In this document: positions 1 through 12,399 of the stretch, one piece after another
How the letters are laid out: every line of letters begins with the position of its first letter
Position numbering within the stretch: position 1 is the first letter of the stretch
Origin: Zarea fungicola
Taxonomy: Eukaryota; Ascomycota; Sordariomycetes; Hypocreales; Cordycipitaceae
Reading direction: 5' to 3'
Assembly: GCA_900169235.1 (NCBI GenBank)
Contig: FWCC01000198.1
Coordinates: 1 to 64,000, forward strand
Length of the DNA stretch: 64,000 bases
Notes under the pieces: model-generated
The model's input: the letters and a program-made list of their open reading frames with translations, nothing else
Databases searched by the model: none
What the model was told of the DNA's origin: nothing
Program-made: the position numbers and the translations under genes

Positions 1-56
1 CCAGACCATTCCGATCACTGGCCGCAGCTGCATGTGCGAGGGAATTTGTGGAGGAT

Positions 57-1437
57 ATGCCGCCTATGTTTGAAGATATACAGCTGAAATTGGAAGATTT
101 GCAACCTAAACTCAAAAAGTCGTTCATGTTGAGCTTCAGACACCTGGCAAAGTCGAGAATTACATATATGCGGGGGATCTGGGGTCGGATATCAGCGAAA
201 CGTAGGCTCGGCATAATCTTGTCCTTTGTCATACTTGTCGCTGTGGTTATTATTGTGGTATTATGTGTGAAACTCATTCCCACAGTAAGGTACGTCAGCC
301 GGCCTACAAATGGCCTTTGGGAGTCGTCAAGTCGCTAACAACTGCCCTAGTAGCAGCAGTGCGGACACCCTTCTACCTCAAATTCTGAGCACCGCGAATC
401 TCAATGGTCAAACGTTCCTCCTAGCAAGAGGAAGCGACGGACGCCTGTCCTTCACAACAAGAGAAGGGGGCTCATGGACGGGCACATGGAACCGAACCGA
501 TCAACAAGCAATCGGCCAGCCAACTTGCCTCGTTTGGGGGAGCCCAAAGCGATTGAGCGTATTCTATATCAGAAACGACAAGGTAATCATGACGAGCCTA
601 TTGAACAACAGTGTCTGGGGAACTTGGGAGCCACTTGGGGCCAAACTCAGCAGCCCGGCTGCTCTCTGCGTCGACGAGAACAACACAAGGATCCACGTCT
701 GGGCTAGAGAAGATGCCAAGGCAAGGCATATAACACACAACTACTGGGAGGCTGACAGAGGCGATTGGCGTACTGTATCATCATCAAACTGGGAGTATGG
801 AATAAACGACAATGACGCCAGGGGAGCTCGCAGCGCACTGGCCGTGGTCTGTCGCAACAGCACGGCGACCAACGACGTCATTATATATGACAAGAATTCA
901 GGCTCTCCAATACACAGACAATGGTCCCTTGCCCGCTGGTGGGGACCTTGGCGTGCCTTTGGTGGAATTTTTATCGGTGACCCCGTTTTAGTGTCGTCTG
1001 CAGATGACCGTTTTGACTTTTTTGGTGTGTCTAAAGGGAGCAGGAGTCTGATTCACGCGTCATGGAGCCTTGGTTTCGGCTATAGTGACTCCCGTAACTT
1101 GACCGGCTCCTGGACAAGCGTCCCATCCGTTGCCAAGACGGCGAGTGACCGCCTAGACGTTTTTATTCTAAGCGATAAAGGGACAGTCAATCACCGGGCG
1201 CTGCTTGGATCGACATGGAGTTCTGGGTGGTCAGACCTGAATATCTCGGGCACCAGCGCTCCTCTGGCTACCCGTCTCGACACCACGGCGCCGCAGATTA
1301 TGCTTCAAGTGATTGCAGCTGGGGGTGTACTGCTACACTCGGAATGGGAAGCGACAGATGACGGTGGTTTGAAGAATGTGGTCCCTGTTACGCAAATCGG
1401 AGATGGCTTGAGTGAAGCTGGGATGAAAATGGATTGA
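57..1437 (+). CDS. Membrane-anchored beta-propeller lectin-like protein (5-prime end may lie outside the window)
   Basis: Two exons, 57-289 and 351-1437, are joined over a 61-nt intron with donor GTACGT at 290, a CTAAC branch at 335 and acceptor CCCTAG. The joined frame gives about 439 aa from the Met at 57, but the frame is open back to base 1, so the true start may be upstream. A cytosolic basic head is followed by one strongly hydrophobic segment (about residues 51-74). The rest is an extracellular region with repeated units of the type DRFDFFGVSKG...LIHASW and DRLDVFILSDKG...W. Such units are typical of PLL/fucose-lectin-like six- or seven-bladed propellers. The inferred topology is a type II membrane protein with a sugar-binding outer domain. 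Lectin activity is inferred from the repeat pattern; ligand residues were not verified. Confidence 0.75.
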
Positions 1438-3406
1438 ATCCGACAACATTTTAGGATGATTCCTCTAACTTGTGCGGTCCGCGATGAACAAGGTACATAC
1501 GGCAACGCTAGGAGGTGGTACTTGTTGACATGATCCTTCAAGCAGTATCAACTGACAGATATCTTGGCATTTCCAAGCAGCTTTTTGCGAAGCTGCGAGT
1601 GACGCCGAAAGATTTACATTTATGCGAGCAGAGAATGAGTCGTATCACGCAAGGGCAATCGCCCCGGTGTCGCGAAGCGCTAACCGTACCGCAGATTCAG
1701 TGAGAAGAGCGAGCTAGAGGCTACAGGCACGGGTGTCACGTTTTGCGACTGCAACATTATTGAAAGGGCGGCGCTTGGGCAAGCAGCGGATGACTTGGGA
1801 CGAATCTTCCAAGCCCGAAGCGCGGTACAAGCGGCGGTAGTCTTTCCAGGTGCCGATTTGGGAGCATGGAACACGCCAAGTGGCGTGCACACACGAACCT
1901 TGCTCATCACCTCTGGCACAGTGTGTCGCGTCGGCGTCAGTACCAAGCTACATAAAGCCCGGTATCGCTCACTATATCGCCAACACGGTCAACGTTTTTC
2001 GCTGTACTTTCAGCAACTTCATTTTATTTATGGCAAAATGAGTTTTTACGAAACATTTGGCGACATCGTTTGTGGAATACGGCATTCAAGGACAGGGCCG
2101 GTGTTTCGGAGATGGGTCCCAACCCAAGACTAATGTAGTAGCCAAGGTATGGCATATTATGGATGCATACAATTTTGTATAATTTTGTAAATTCGTTTAA
2201 AGGAAATGACTTGTACCGTGTGCTCATCATCTGTTTTCCGTCTCGGCTTATGCGCTTTGGACTGCGGCCGACATGGCTTTGATGCAAGGACGACAGTGTT
2301 TAATGCTGGCGTTGCTTTTGAGCACGTTTCCACGGATGCCTCGGAAGGCCACCCATACGAATGTGAAATGGTTCAAATCCTTCAATATTCTGCATCTGAC
2401 GCGTGTCGTGCAAAGGGGCGGCTTGAGCTCGGAGCAAGTACGAATTCCGACGCGAGAGCACGTGATCGGACATAAGCCCCGCTAAAAATCTTATCAGATT
2501 GATTTTGTTTGGTCGGGGGAAGACAAGGCCGGGTGGCGGGACCGAGGGCCCGGGTATTTCAAATCAAAGCGATGTCGGGCGACCGAGCCAACGAGCGGCC
2601 TAGCGTACTCAGTGCCACGGGCTGCAAATTGCTGCGAGCTTATCCATAACGTGCCGTAATAAATTCGGAGCAATCCCAATGTAGAGTCAATGGTAGCTCC
2701 GCGTCCGTGGAGGTTAGCGGCGTGGCTGACGACATTGCTGGTAATTAGTGGGGTCAGAGCTGGTGACTAAGCAGATTGGCCCAATCAGCTCCGAAATTCC
2801 GCGCTCCACATGGCGTAATGGCCGAGACTAGAGCACGCTGATTGGCTGGATAGGGGGTAGATAAAAAATAAATCTGGGTCACTCATCTTTTCAGTGATTA
2901 GCCTGCTGAAGGGTCTCTGTAGCTGCCACTATCCTCCGTGGTACATCTGTCGAGAGGCGCCGGAAGTACTCGCCCCACTGAAATGCACTGAAGCAACCCC
3001 TGAAGACATCACTGAAGCATTCCATCGGCCACGCAGGTACAAGCCGACAAGTACCAGCCAAAACCTCTCAGACCTCCTCCATTTTTACCACAAACGGCCG
3101 GGATATTCAAACTCATTCCTCCTGCTACCTCATCACTCTCATCGCCAATCATCCACCAACCATTCTGCCGACTGTGAATTTTGAATCATCCTGATCGGAA
3201 AATACACTGCATTTCAACCGACAAACACCATACCCAGTCAACTGCGCGATTTCCGTTACCCCTTGAGCAGCGCACATCGCCGCTCTCCAATCCGGTCATC
3301 GCCACAAAGAGTCAAAGGGAACGTCTTGTATCTCTTTGCTACATATTCGACCGACCGATTCATCCTCTCACCTCATTCATCATCCAACACATCGCAACAA
3401 GCAACC
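1438..3406. other. Intergenic region, 2.0 kb
   Basis: No open frame here has an ATG start, family resemblance and splice support together. The right part, from about 2880, is pyrimidine-rich with many CATC/CACC words. It is probably the promoter and 5-prime UTR of ISU1. Nothing else was recognised. Confidence 0.6.
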
Positions 3407-4074
3407 ATGCTGTCTAGAACCGCTCGTTTCGCCTCGGGGCGTACCCTCGCCGCTGCCGGTGCCTCGGTTACCCGTGCATCCCTCTCCAGCGCCCTCGCCC
3501 GTCCTGCCGTCCTGGCCGCTGCGCCCGCCGTCTTTTCCGTCTCGTCCAAGCGCGCCTATCACGAAAAGGTCCTGGACCACTACTCGCGCCCGCGCAACGT
3601 CGGCTCCATGAACAAAAAGGACACCGACGTCGGCACTGGTCTCGTCGGTGCCCCGGCCTGCGGCGACGTCATGAAGCTGCAGATCCGCGTCGACCCGGAG
3701 ACCAACACCATCTCCGACGTCAAGTTCAAGACGTTTGGCTGCGGCTCCGCCATTGCCTCGAGCAGCTACCTGACGGAGCTGGTGCGCGGCATGAGCCTGG
3801 ACGACGCCGGCAAGGTCAAGAATACCGAGATTGCCAAGGAGCTGTGCCTGCCTCCTGTGAAGCGTAAGTGTCCCCAAACCGTCTGCAGTCAACTAGACTG
3901 GCAAAATGTAGATTCTAACTGTAAATAGTCCACTGCTCCATGCTTGCCGAGGACGCCATCAAGTCCGCCATCTCCGACTACTACTCCAAGAACCCCAACG
4001 CCAAAACTACTAACCTCGGCGGTACTGGCCTGAAGATGCCTACTGGTGCTACTGCCGAGGCCACTGCCGCATAA
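3407..4074 (+). CDS. ISU1: Mitochondrial iron-sulfur cluster scaffold protein, IscU type
   Basis: The scaffold assembles [2Fe-2S] clusters in the mitochondrial matrix with the cysteine desulfurase Nfs1 and frataxin, then hands them on through the Hsp70/J-protein pair. Exons 3407-3863 and 3929-4074 flank a 65-nt intron (GTAAGT, branch CTAAC, acceptor ATAG) and encode 200 aa. Residues 1-49 form an Ala/Arg/Ser-rich presequence ending SSKRAYHEKV, the usual start of the mature protein. Cluster ligands are visible: Cys85 in GAPACGD, Cys112 in FGCGSA and Cys155 in KLHCSML, with Asp87 beside the first Cys. The LPPVK chaperone-binding motif sits just before His154-Cys155, exactly at the splice junction. 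The start was chosen because it is the first Met giving a presequence. An in-frame upstream extension to 3263 looks like 5-prime UTR. Confidence 0.97.
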
Positions 4075-4765
4075 ATTGGATACGACAATGTCAAAAAAAA
4101 AATAACGAAAAAGAAAAGATGGGACAAGTCTATTGTCCTTGAACACATTGCAGCGGAGTCTTTCATTCGATATGTACGACGAAAAGTAACCTGAAGGGTC
4201 CCGACCAACAAAATCAAAAGGATGCATTAGGGTGGATTGAGCCAGGGGTTGTCTCGAGAGGAGTGAAGGGGATGACGCTTTTTTTCGGATGCGAGTATAT
4301 TTTATTATTTCTTTTTAGTCGGCTGCGACAAAGACTGGAGTTGAGTCCCTCACGGCGAAGATGACGGGGGTGGGTTGGAATCATCCAGGCAAAGATGATT
4401 TCGGCAGAAGGCGTGGCAGAGAAACATGGCCACAGCATAAACACGAAAACCAAAGGAGTCAAAAATATGAAAATAATTGTGTTATTATCAATGGGAGAAA
4501 TCTTCCTGGAAAATGGAGGAAATTGTTCAAAGGTCCGTCTGTCAAGGACCAAATGGAGTCTGGGAAAAGGATATGAATGGATTATGAATAAATCTTCCCT
4601 CTACCAACTCAACTGACGAACTGGCATGTGAATCTAATCTCGTATTTGACCGATTGATTAGCTGTCGATCGGTATCTCAAAGTGTGAAAGTCGGATCAGA
4701 TGTAGCCAAGTCAATTATACACTAACAATCCCATGCGGCCTCAACTGCTGGGTTATCCTGCTCAC
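4075..4765. other. Intergenic region between convergent genes
   Basis: This holds the 3-prime ends of ISU1 and the permease. A short A-rich tract lies at 4094-4115. No gene was recognised. Confidence 0.6.
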
Positions 4766-6567
4766 CTACTTCTCCTTACCACTAACCGTATTGCTCGACT
4801 GCACCTCAGTCGTCACATCCGGGTCCTCGCCATGAATCGCCTCCAGTCGCATCCTATTTAGCCTATCCAAGTCCACATGCGGCCCCTTGAACGTCGCCCT
4901 CTTGGTCGTCCACCACAGCGCCACCACGAACCCGACCAGTCCGACCACAATCACGGACACGTAGCTCATGTTCTGCGGCGTCACCGGCATCGCCGTCGGG
5001 CAGCAGTACAGCACGTTGAGAAACGTCACCCACGCGACGGCGGTAAAGTTGATTGCCCACCCCCATCGGCCCAGGCTAAAGTACCGCTCGGGCAGCACCT
5101 TGTCGCGTCCGCGGTAGAGCAGGATGGCCTGCGGGATGACGCACGATGTTTGCAAAAAGACAATGGCGGCGCTGACCATGGCGGAAAAGGCCGTCGTCGA
5201 TCCGAGAAAGATGAGTCCATATAACTGCAAATGTGAGAAACGGACCCAGCCTGGGCAATTATTATAAACATGGGGGCGGACTAACCGATGTAAAGACTCC
5301 GGACAAAACAATGGCATTCACAGGGACTTTGAATCTGGAATGGACCTGCATCCAAAGGTTGGAATACGGCATGGCGCCATCTCTAGAAATGGCCCATAGT
5401 GTTCGGGACGAAGTCGTGGCTTCAAAATGCTAGTCAGTCAACAGTGTAGCATTCAAGCAGTCATATCTTCTTTTTCTTTCGAAATACTCACCATTCGCAA
5501 TCAAATTAGAAAAGAAACAAAACGCAAACAAAGCCATCAAGACAGACGCAGCCGTCTTGGACCCCGTCCCCTGGTAATAAATCTCCAGCAGCGGCAACCC
5601 CGTCGCCGTGCCCAGCACCGCCTTGACGTCCGTAATCGCGTACATCAGGCTCACCGTAAACGGAAAGGCAGTGAGCAGGCCCATGGCGAGCGGGTACATG
5701 ATGACGCGCGGCACGTTCCGCGATGGGTTGGGAATCTCCTCGCACATGTGCGCGCCGCAGTCGCTCCCGAGGAACGAGTACACCGCGTTGCCGACGGCCA
5801 GCATGAACGAGAAGCCGTCGCTCGCCCACCCGCTGCCGTTGGACGTGTCGGCAAAGATCCACGCCGCAGAGGCATGGTGCCCGCGGGCGGCGACAAAGAG
5901 CGTAATCATGGTGGCGGCCAGCGTGACAATGGAGAGGGCAAAGACGAGCTGGTTGAAGAGCGGGATGCGGTGGGCGAAGAAGACGTTGGCGCCGACGGCG
6001 AGCCAGATGAGCGCGACGTAGATGAGCCACTGCTGCCAGCGCGCCGGCGCGTAGTCTGGGTACCACGCAATGACGACGCTGAGGACCATGGAGGAGACAA
6101 AGTTGGCGACGGAGCTCGAGGCGAGCCACCAGCCGAGGATGCTCATCCAGCCATTGCTAATGTTGTAGCAATCTGCATTAGTAGGAGGTAAAACGTGATT
6201 AGGAGGTAGATGTTAATGGAAAGTAGACGTACAGAAAAGATGCAAACGGCTTGTATGCGTCGCCGGCAACCATAAAGGACCAGTAGTACTGCGCGCCGGC
6301 AAACGGATACGCCGAGGACAGCTCGGCCATGCCCGCGGATACAATCAGCGTCATGAAGCCCGCAATGGGCAGCGCCCACAGCGTCCCCGCCGACGATGCC
6401 TCCGTCAGCGAGATGCCGACCGAGGAGCCGGCCCCGAGCCAGGTGCAGGTGAGGGCAAACGACAGCGCGCCGAGGGACCAGAGGGAGAAGCGCCGGGGCA
6501 TCTGGCGCTGGTAGCCGCCGGCCTCGAGCTCCAGGTCATCAAACAATTCCGCTTTGCTCTGCGCCAT
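4766..6567 (-). CDS. APC-superfamily amino-acid/choline permease (ACT family)
   Basis: This is a plasma-membrane, proton-coupled uptake system for amino acids, GABA, choline or related amines. Four exons read on the minus strand (6567-6233, 6156-5492, 5419-5286, 5224-4766) and give 530 aa. All three introns have GT..AG ends and keep frame. The protein has about 12 hydrophobic segments. It carries family marks: a hydrophilic N-terminus, RFSLWSLGALSFALTCTW in the first helix, CEEIPNPSRNVPRVI after the central helices, and ARDGA-type SRDGAMPYSN in the loop before FKVPVNAI. The C-tail is short and acidic. The substrate cannot be read from sequence. It is the first of four minus-strand genes ending with a D-amino-acid oxidase and an (R)-type transaminase, so uptake of a D-amino acid or amine is a reasonable inference. 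Confidence 0.93.
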
Positions 6568-7417
6568 TGTTGCGTGTAAATACTAGGAAAGCAAATGAGG
6601 ATGTTCAAATGAGGATATTCAAATGACTGGTGAATGGACAATCCCATTAATTTGGAGGATTGGGGATATTTCCATTGTTATTTATGAAACAAAATCCGGG
6701 GGTGGCGGAGGCATCTATACTGTGTAATGATAGCAAATCAGTAAATCCATGTACAGAATATCGGCAGATGACCGTTGATGAGCCAAGAAGACTAGAGGTC
6801 CTAGCCATGCCAAGTCGTTGCCGTGATGCTTGTCGTTGGTTTACCCCGGACACCTGGGCGATAAAGAGTTGAGGCGCCCGAGGCTGAGACAAGGTTCAGA
6901 ACAAGGTCGCAGTTACTAGCCAAGGAAGGAGAGTCTCGTGGCAGGGTATCATTCATCCAGCAAAACTCGGTTACCAGAAAGGGTAATTCTGCATTGGGTG
7001 GGCGAGCGGGGGATGCGGACCAGAGTGGCTGACGAGTCAGTCCTACATAAAGTGTCGCGTGGCTGCAGATTGTGGAGATTGAGGAAGCAGCCAGGTTGGT
7101 GCCAGAGTTTAATGAACTTGGAATAATTTTGATACCATAATAGATACTAAGAGCCGATGTTCCTACAAGTTGAGGCCAATGTGAAGTTCATTGTGGATTC
7201 GGACTGTCGGTACCCATGGTGGAAATACAGGTAGTTAAAGCAATCAAGTCGTGACTTTAATTATGCGCTCTGACTTGAAAATTATTGTAGCAATGGAGTT
7301 TGTGAAACCCGCTCTCCAAGTTAGCAGTAGTAGAACAGATGTCAACAAAGAAGCATCACGGAGGTGTACGTTTTGACAACAAAGTAGCCTAAACTACCAT
7401 GCTGTCAGTATGATTGC
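6568..7417. other. Promoter region of the permease gene
   Basis: Intergenic, 0.85 kb. It contains HGATAR-type words (TGATAG at 6726-6731 and CGATAA at 6859-6864), which in fungi can bind AreA/Nit2 nitrogen regulators. Such hexamers are frequent by chance, so this is only suggestive. No gene was recognised. Confidence 0.4.
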
Positions 7418-9600
7418 TCATCCCAACATTAATTCCGAGACAATCGCTGGATGACCAGACACCCATCCACCACTGGGAATCTTGACACCCCACCAGTACA
7501 CATCCCTGGTAGCCTCGCCGCGATCCCTCCAGATATCTTCCAAAATCGCCGTGACAGATTCAAAATGGTAAAAGCGAGAAACTTGGCTCCAGTGCTTGAG
7601 ATACTGCCGAATTAGCAACCTGTTCCGCTCATCCCCAATTTCGGCTGCCGCTAGGAACACCGGGAGCAGCATCTGCTTCTGGACAATGTCCGTCTCGGGA
7701 ATGCATCGAACGCAGTCCAGGATGACGCGCGTGAGATGGTCAATCTGCCGGAGCTGGTGAGGACTTTGTTTCCGATTAAATACGCGGCATATGTATAATA
7801 AAATGGCCTGTCGCCACGCCTCGATGCAGTGGTATCGGTTTCGTTGGGCATTGGCATCCTCCTCCAGGTCTTTGGCATCATCGGGCTCAATAGCTGCTTC
7901 ATTGACAAAGTGCTTGACCTCTTCAATAATGCTTTCAACACCAGCCGGGTTGAAAATCGTCCATTCCATGTTCAGTGTCTTCTCATAAATAACCACCAGC
8001 CGGGCGAGCCGGTACATGACAAAGAGCAGCTCCAGCGGACAGCCGTTTAGGCCAAAATACGTCCAGCCGTCGCTCTCGCCGCATGCCAGGAGCATTTCCA
8101 CATAGGCAAGACTGAATCCGGGTTCTCGTCTTGACACAAGCGCGGTTGTGACATCCCACCTATGCCGAAATTAGCCGTTGAAACCAGGCGAGATAGCGTT
8201 AGAAAATCTTACCAGATGAGCATTGCAATCTGTACACGCATTCGGGGGCTCTCGCGGCATTTCTGCACGGAGCCATACTTCTCCAGCAGGTTCAGAGCGC
8301 CTTTTAAATGCAAGCCCCATGGACCCGAAGCTGATTGAGTTACCTTGTCACATTAATTAGCAGACAATAAATTAGAGAAGAGACGTCAGTGCAGAGCGTA
8401 CTTCCAAACTGACCAACACCATTAACGTATCTAAAAGATCGCCAATATTTCTTGATTGATTCAGAGCGCCGCTAAACAGCTGTATGGAGGACGACCAGTG
8501 ATTGTGCATCTCGTCGAGCAGTTTAGACGAGTCATTCTTCTTGGCCAAGTGCTGCATGGACACAGCCATGATGGCGTGCAGGAGGAAGATCGAGCGTTCG
8601 GTGCAGCCTTGGCGTGCTCGGAATGGATTGATCTGGCAATCCCACGTAAGGGGCAGGACGCAAAATTCCCGATCGTCTGCAACAGGACTCGATTAGACGT
8701 ATGACGACCAACAGTGTCGAAATACTTACACAGCGTCAGAAGCTCACTGTACTTGTGGCTCAAACTCTGATACGTTACTCCAGGGGTGAGTAGTAGAGCA
8801 GATTCATCGCCGGTGTAATTAAATTCATTCTCGTCATGGGAAGCCGAGATGGGCGAGAGCTGTTCACACACCGAGATACTGTCATCAGCTGCTCGCGGCA
8901 GAATTAACTGAGTGTCTGGCAATGCCTCCAATGCGGCCACAACGCTGGTAGGGGGGCTCGGCCAGTCCATCGTAGCGCAGTAAGACGCATCTGGCGTCCG
9001 GACTAGAGAATCTTTGTCAGATTCCGAGCTGGCAAGTCAAGTACTTTTTTTTTCTCAGTCGCGGTACGTACCAACAACGGTTTCTGGTGCCTCTTCCTGC
9101 CATCCAGATACATACGCTGCATCCAACGTAGAGTCTGCCAAAGAGTCCAAACTCTCTGGTGTGGCGGCTCCTTCTTGCACCGCAGGACTCAAGCAAGCGG
9201 CGCTCATCCCTCTCCTTTCCTGGTCTGGCACTGGGCCATGGCCATGGCGTTTCGGTAGTCTCTTCCTCTTTGGTCGGCCTCGTATAAACTTGAATGATGC
9301 GCGCTTCCGATTATGCCCAGACGACTGGCCGTCCATGTCGTTCAGCTCACCATCCTCGAGGATGCCATGAGAGGGCGATACTGGGCCCAGAACAGCAAGA
9401 TCTTTCCAGACGAGGTCCAACGTGAAGCCGCCGCATTTTCTACGACTTTTTATGCATGTCCCACAACGCGGGCGCTGGCGATCGCAGCGTTTCTTGAGCT
9501 CCGTGCAGGTGTGGCAGTCGTGCTTGGAAAAGGCGAGCGAGTTGCTCCGATGACCGCCCAATTCCTTTGTGTTGAAGTCGGAGCAAAGAGCCGATGCCAT
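7418..9600 (-). CDS. Zn2Cys6 transcription factor with fungal-specific C-terminal domain
   Basis: Five exons (9600-9072, 9002-8730, 8676-8402, 8343-8213, 8159-7418) encode 649 aa. All four introns are 53-69 nt with in-frame junctions. The N-terminal binuclear zinc cluster is complete: Cys29-x2-Cys32-x6-Cys39-x6-Cys46-x2-Cys49-x6-Cys56. A basic stretch rich in RKR (about residues 105-118) follows and could be a nuclear signal. The rest matches the ArgR/Arca-like fungal_trans_2 layout, including YDREFCVLPLTWDCQINPFR near the middle and an acidic segment (about residue 510). The gene lies between the permease and the oxidase on the same strand, so it is the obvious candidate local regulator. The target genes are inferred from position only. 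Confidence 0.92.
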
Positions 9601-10177
9601 GGGGGCTTTATTGAGTCAGCCAGTTGGAAATCAATGGTTTTATCAGACGCTAAAAAGTGAAAATAGAAAAAGAATAAAATCTGAATGTCGTTGCAAGGTA
9701 AAGGTTGCCGCAGACTTGAATCGCATGAGCTGAACGCCTCTCAACCTCCCCACGGGGTTCGACCCACCCCTACCTGATGAATTGGGGCACACTGATTGCC
9801 ACCGAGTTGGAGAGGGTACATTAAAGGGCATGGTAATATTCCTTGTTTAAGTGAGTTTATCGCCCAATGAAATGTCCCTTGCTATGCTATCTGCTGTACT
9901 GATCATCTTTGGCGGAGCTGCAGATGTCCGATCCATACTCTTCACTTGCCAAAAAGCCGCAAATGGCCTTGTAAAGATGACGATGGTTATTGTATTTGCT
10001 CACACTACATGCGTGTTTAAATATCCGCATTTGACTACAGGGTTAAGCCTCGGACCTGATTCATTGATGTATACTATCAACACTGTGAGTTTTAGTAGTT
10101 CCTGCGAGCCATTTCATGCAAAGTGATCTGCCCCGTCTAGCTATGACAATACAGGTTTACAAGACTAACAGACATCA
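9601..10177. other. Intergenic region upstream of the Zn2Cys6 gene
   Basis: This holds the promoter of the regulator and the 3-prime end of the oxidase gene. A CGGGGTTCGACCC word near 9750-9770 resembles a tRNA T-arm, but no other tRNA parts surround it. No gene was recognised. Confidence 0.5.
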
Positions 10178-11540
10178 TCACATTCTTGAACGGGAGCCAA
10201 ACGCCATGGCCTCCTCGACCAGCCCAACAGCGTTCTGGGCGCATCCATACGAGCTCTGGTATCCAGCTCCTCCATGTCCGTAATTGTGGACAATCCAAAC
10301 ACCGCTAATCCTCTCCTTCTCCACCCTCGCGCCGCCTTCTCGCACTGGTCTCAGCCCGACTCCATGTCGGATCACGTCCAGATGCTCAATGCCCTTGCCG
10401 CCGGTGAGCTCCGGGCATACCTCCACGGCCCTCTTCATAATCCTGACCGCCAAGTTCGCGTCCACCTGCGACTCCCAGCAGCCCTTTTGATACGAGCCGC
10501 CAAGGATGGTGCCGCCGCCCGCCGCGCGCGTCATCACATAGCACGCCTCGTCGTCACCGTCGTCGGTGCCCGACATGTCCAGCATCCTGCGTGCCTCATT
10601 GCGCACGAGGACGATTTGGCCCCGGGCAGGAACCACCAGCGGATCCTCAACGCCGCCAAGTCGCGAGGCAAGCAGACCAGTGCAGTTGACGACGGCATGG
10701 ACCTTGCTGCCGGAAAACTGGGCGCCCCATTCCGAGGCCTCGGATATATGCGTGAAGAAGGTGCGCTTGAAGAGCACACCGTTTTCGAGGCAGCGAGAGA
10801 CGAGCCAGGGTAGGTAAATCGCCGTGTTGATGCAGACGGATGTAAATACAGTCCCAGAACTACCGCCCTTTTTCAACTCGGTTTTTGAAAGCGTGCGAAA
10901 CTACAAAGAGAATGCTAAATATTAGTTTACCGTTTTCTTTTTTTTTAAAGAAAAAAAAATGCTTGACAGTGATGAGACTGACACTTGGGACTACGTCTTT
11001 GAACCATGGCTGAGGCGAAAGTAGCTCACCAAACCAAACGGCAGTGGCAGAACCTGCGTCTTTCGCACGGTTGTGAATTTCGCACTCTTTGAAGGAGTCA
11101 GTCAATTGAAGAAAAAATTAAGAAGAAAGACAAGAGAAAAAAAGTTCCAATGTACCTTGAAAATGAACCCCTGCATCTGGATGATTGCTTGCAAGGTCTG
11201 CCAGAGGACCCCAAGTATTCTTATCCCATTCGGCAGCTTTCGTACCGCGTTCAGAAACCCTGGTATTTCCAAGTATTAGAGTGAGCATTCATTCTCAAGC
11301 ACAACAACGTACGGCATGTAGTTTGCGCCAGCCCAGGGTGATGCATATTCCACATCATAATCGCCAGGCATATGCTTTGCAGCCACCACTATTTTGTATC
11401 GAGAGTTTTCAGACAGTAGGAGTGCCGTAGTTAGTCCAGCGACGCCGGCTCTGCGTATCGTCGTCGACTCATTAGCCAACCAAGGCTTTCAAGAGTCTTG
11501 CGGAGACATACCCTATAACGACAACATTCTTTCGCTCCAT
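10178..11540 (-). CDS. D-amino-acid oxidase (FAD-dependent, probably peroxisomal)
   Basis: The enzyme oxidises D-amino acids to imino acids with release of H2O2. Five exons (11540-11512, 11450-11313, 11259-11156, 11086-10983, 10900-10178) give 365 aa; the lengths sum to whole codons. The first exon is only 29 nt and is spliced inside the dinucleotide fold, restoring VVVIGAGVAGLTTALLL. Other hallmarks are PGDYDVEYASPWAGANYMP, the VWFGELL..PWFKDVVP segment, GGTILGGSYQKG, GVGLRPVREGG with the substrate-carboxylate Arg, and the family signature IVHNYGHGGAGYQSSYG near the C-terminus. The last three residues, Ser-Arg-Met, fit the relaxed peroxisomal PTS1 pattern. The exon 4 donor is GTCAGT rather than GTANGT. 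The neighbouring (R)-type transaminase and permease suggest a shared D-amino-acid or amine pathway. Confidence 0.95.
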
Positions 11541-12399
11541 GCCTCCAGGATTTCTGGTTTCTTTTGTCGTCCTTGCTCAATTTGACCCCGTGTACTGCTG
11601 AGCGCCTTGGGCATCTGGACAAAGGAAAGAAACCGTGCTGAGTTGGTAGAGACTCTTATCAGTGGCTCAACTCCATGCATTTGGATAACAAATAAACCGA
11701 TACTGTCTCTCGATCACACACTTGTCTATGATTGGACGGTGCATCGGACTTGTCTATTCCGCGATCGGCACTGCATGAGTTGATTGCCATTTTAGGAAAT
11801 GCCCTTTTAGGGAGGTGGGACTTGGCTGATCGATAGAAAGCGGTGGCAAAGGACACTGCTGAGTATAGTTATCGCATGGCTTTAATTTGATGGGATAATT
11901 GATTACAGAGAGAGAAGAAGGGCCCAACTTCTAGTTTCAAAATGCAAGGTACCGAGGGAGGCAGGATCAGGCCAGGTGTTGTGGTAGCTTGCAGACTTGC
12001 TCGCTCAGCATGTTGCTATACCTCTCCACTAGTTTCAAGCAACTTGTACCTCCAACTAACAAGACGCAGAAAGATAACCGCCACACTGCTGCCGCACGAC
12101 AAGGTGCAGCTTGTTCTACTACTCGTATTTGACATAGTATTAGTGGCAGGTTTAAGTTTTTCATATACACATGGGTTTGGTATCCTTATACCGCATAGGA
12201 GCAATACTCTCGAGTGCATCAAGATGGTCAGGGCTGGTCTAAATGCTTTGGCCATGTTCACTCGCAGGCAAGCCCCCAATGAATAGAACGACAAAATTTA
12301 ACAAGGTTACATGCTACTTCAGTTCATACATCATTGATTTTCTGTTTTTGCGCAAGTAAATAATTGGCCTGAGTCATATATACGTATTATACTACCAAA
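11541..12399. other. Intergenic region upstream of the D-amino-acid oxidase gene
   Basis: This is the promoter of the oxidase plus the 3-prime flank of the transaminase. A 114-codon plus-strand ORF from 11942 lies here, but it has no recognisable family and no splice support. Nothing firm was seen. Confidence 0.45.

Noticed and set aside
9745..9775. GGGGTTCGACCC word resembling a tRNA T-arm
   Set aside because: No A box, acceptor or anticodon arm at the right distance on either strand.
11942..12286. 114-codon plus-strand ORF with an ATG and a hydrophobic stretch
   Set aside because: It lies in the promoter of the D-amino-acid oxidase. No signal of a family, repeat or splice structure supports it.
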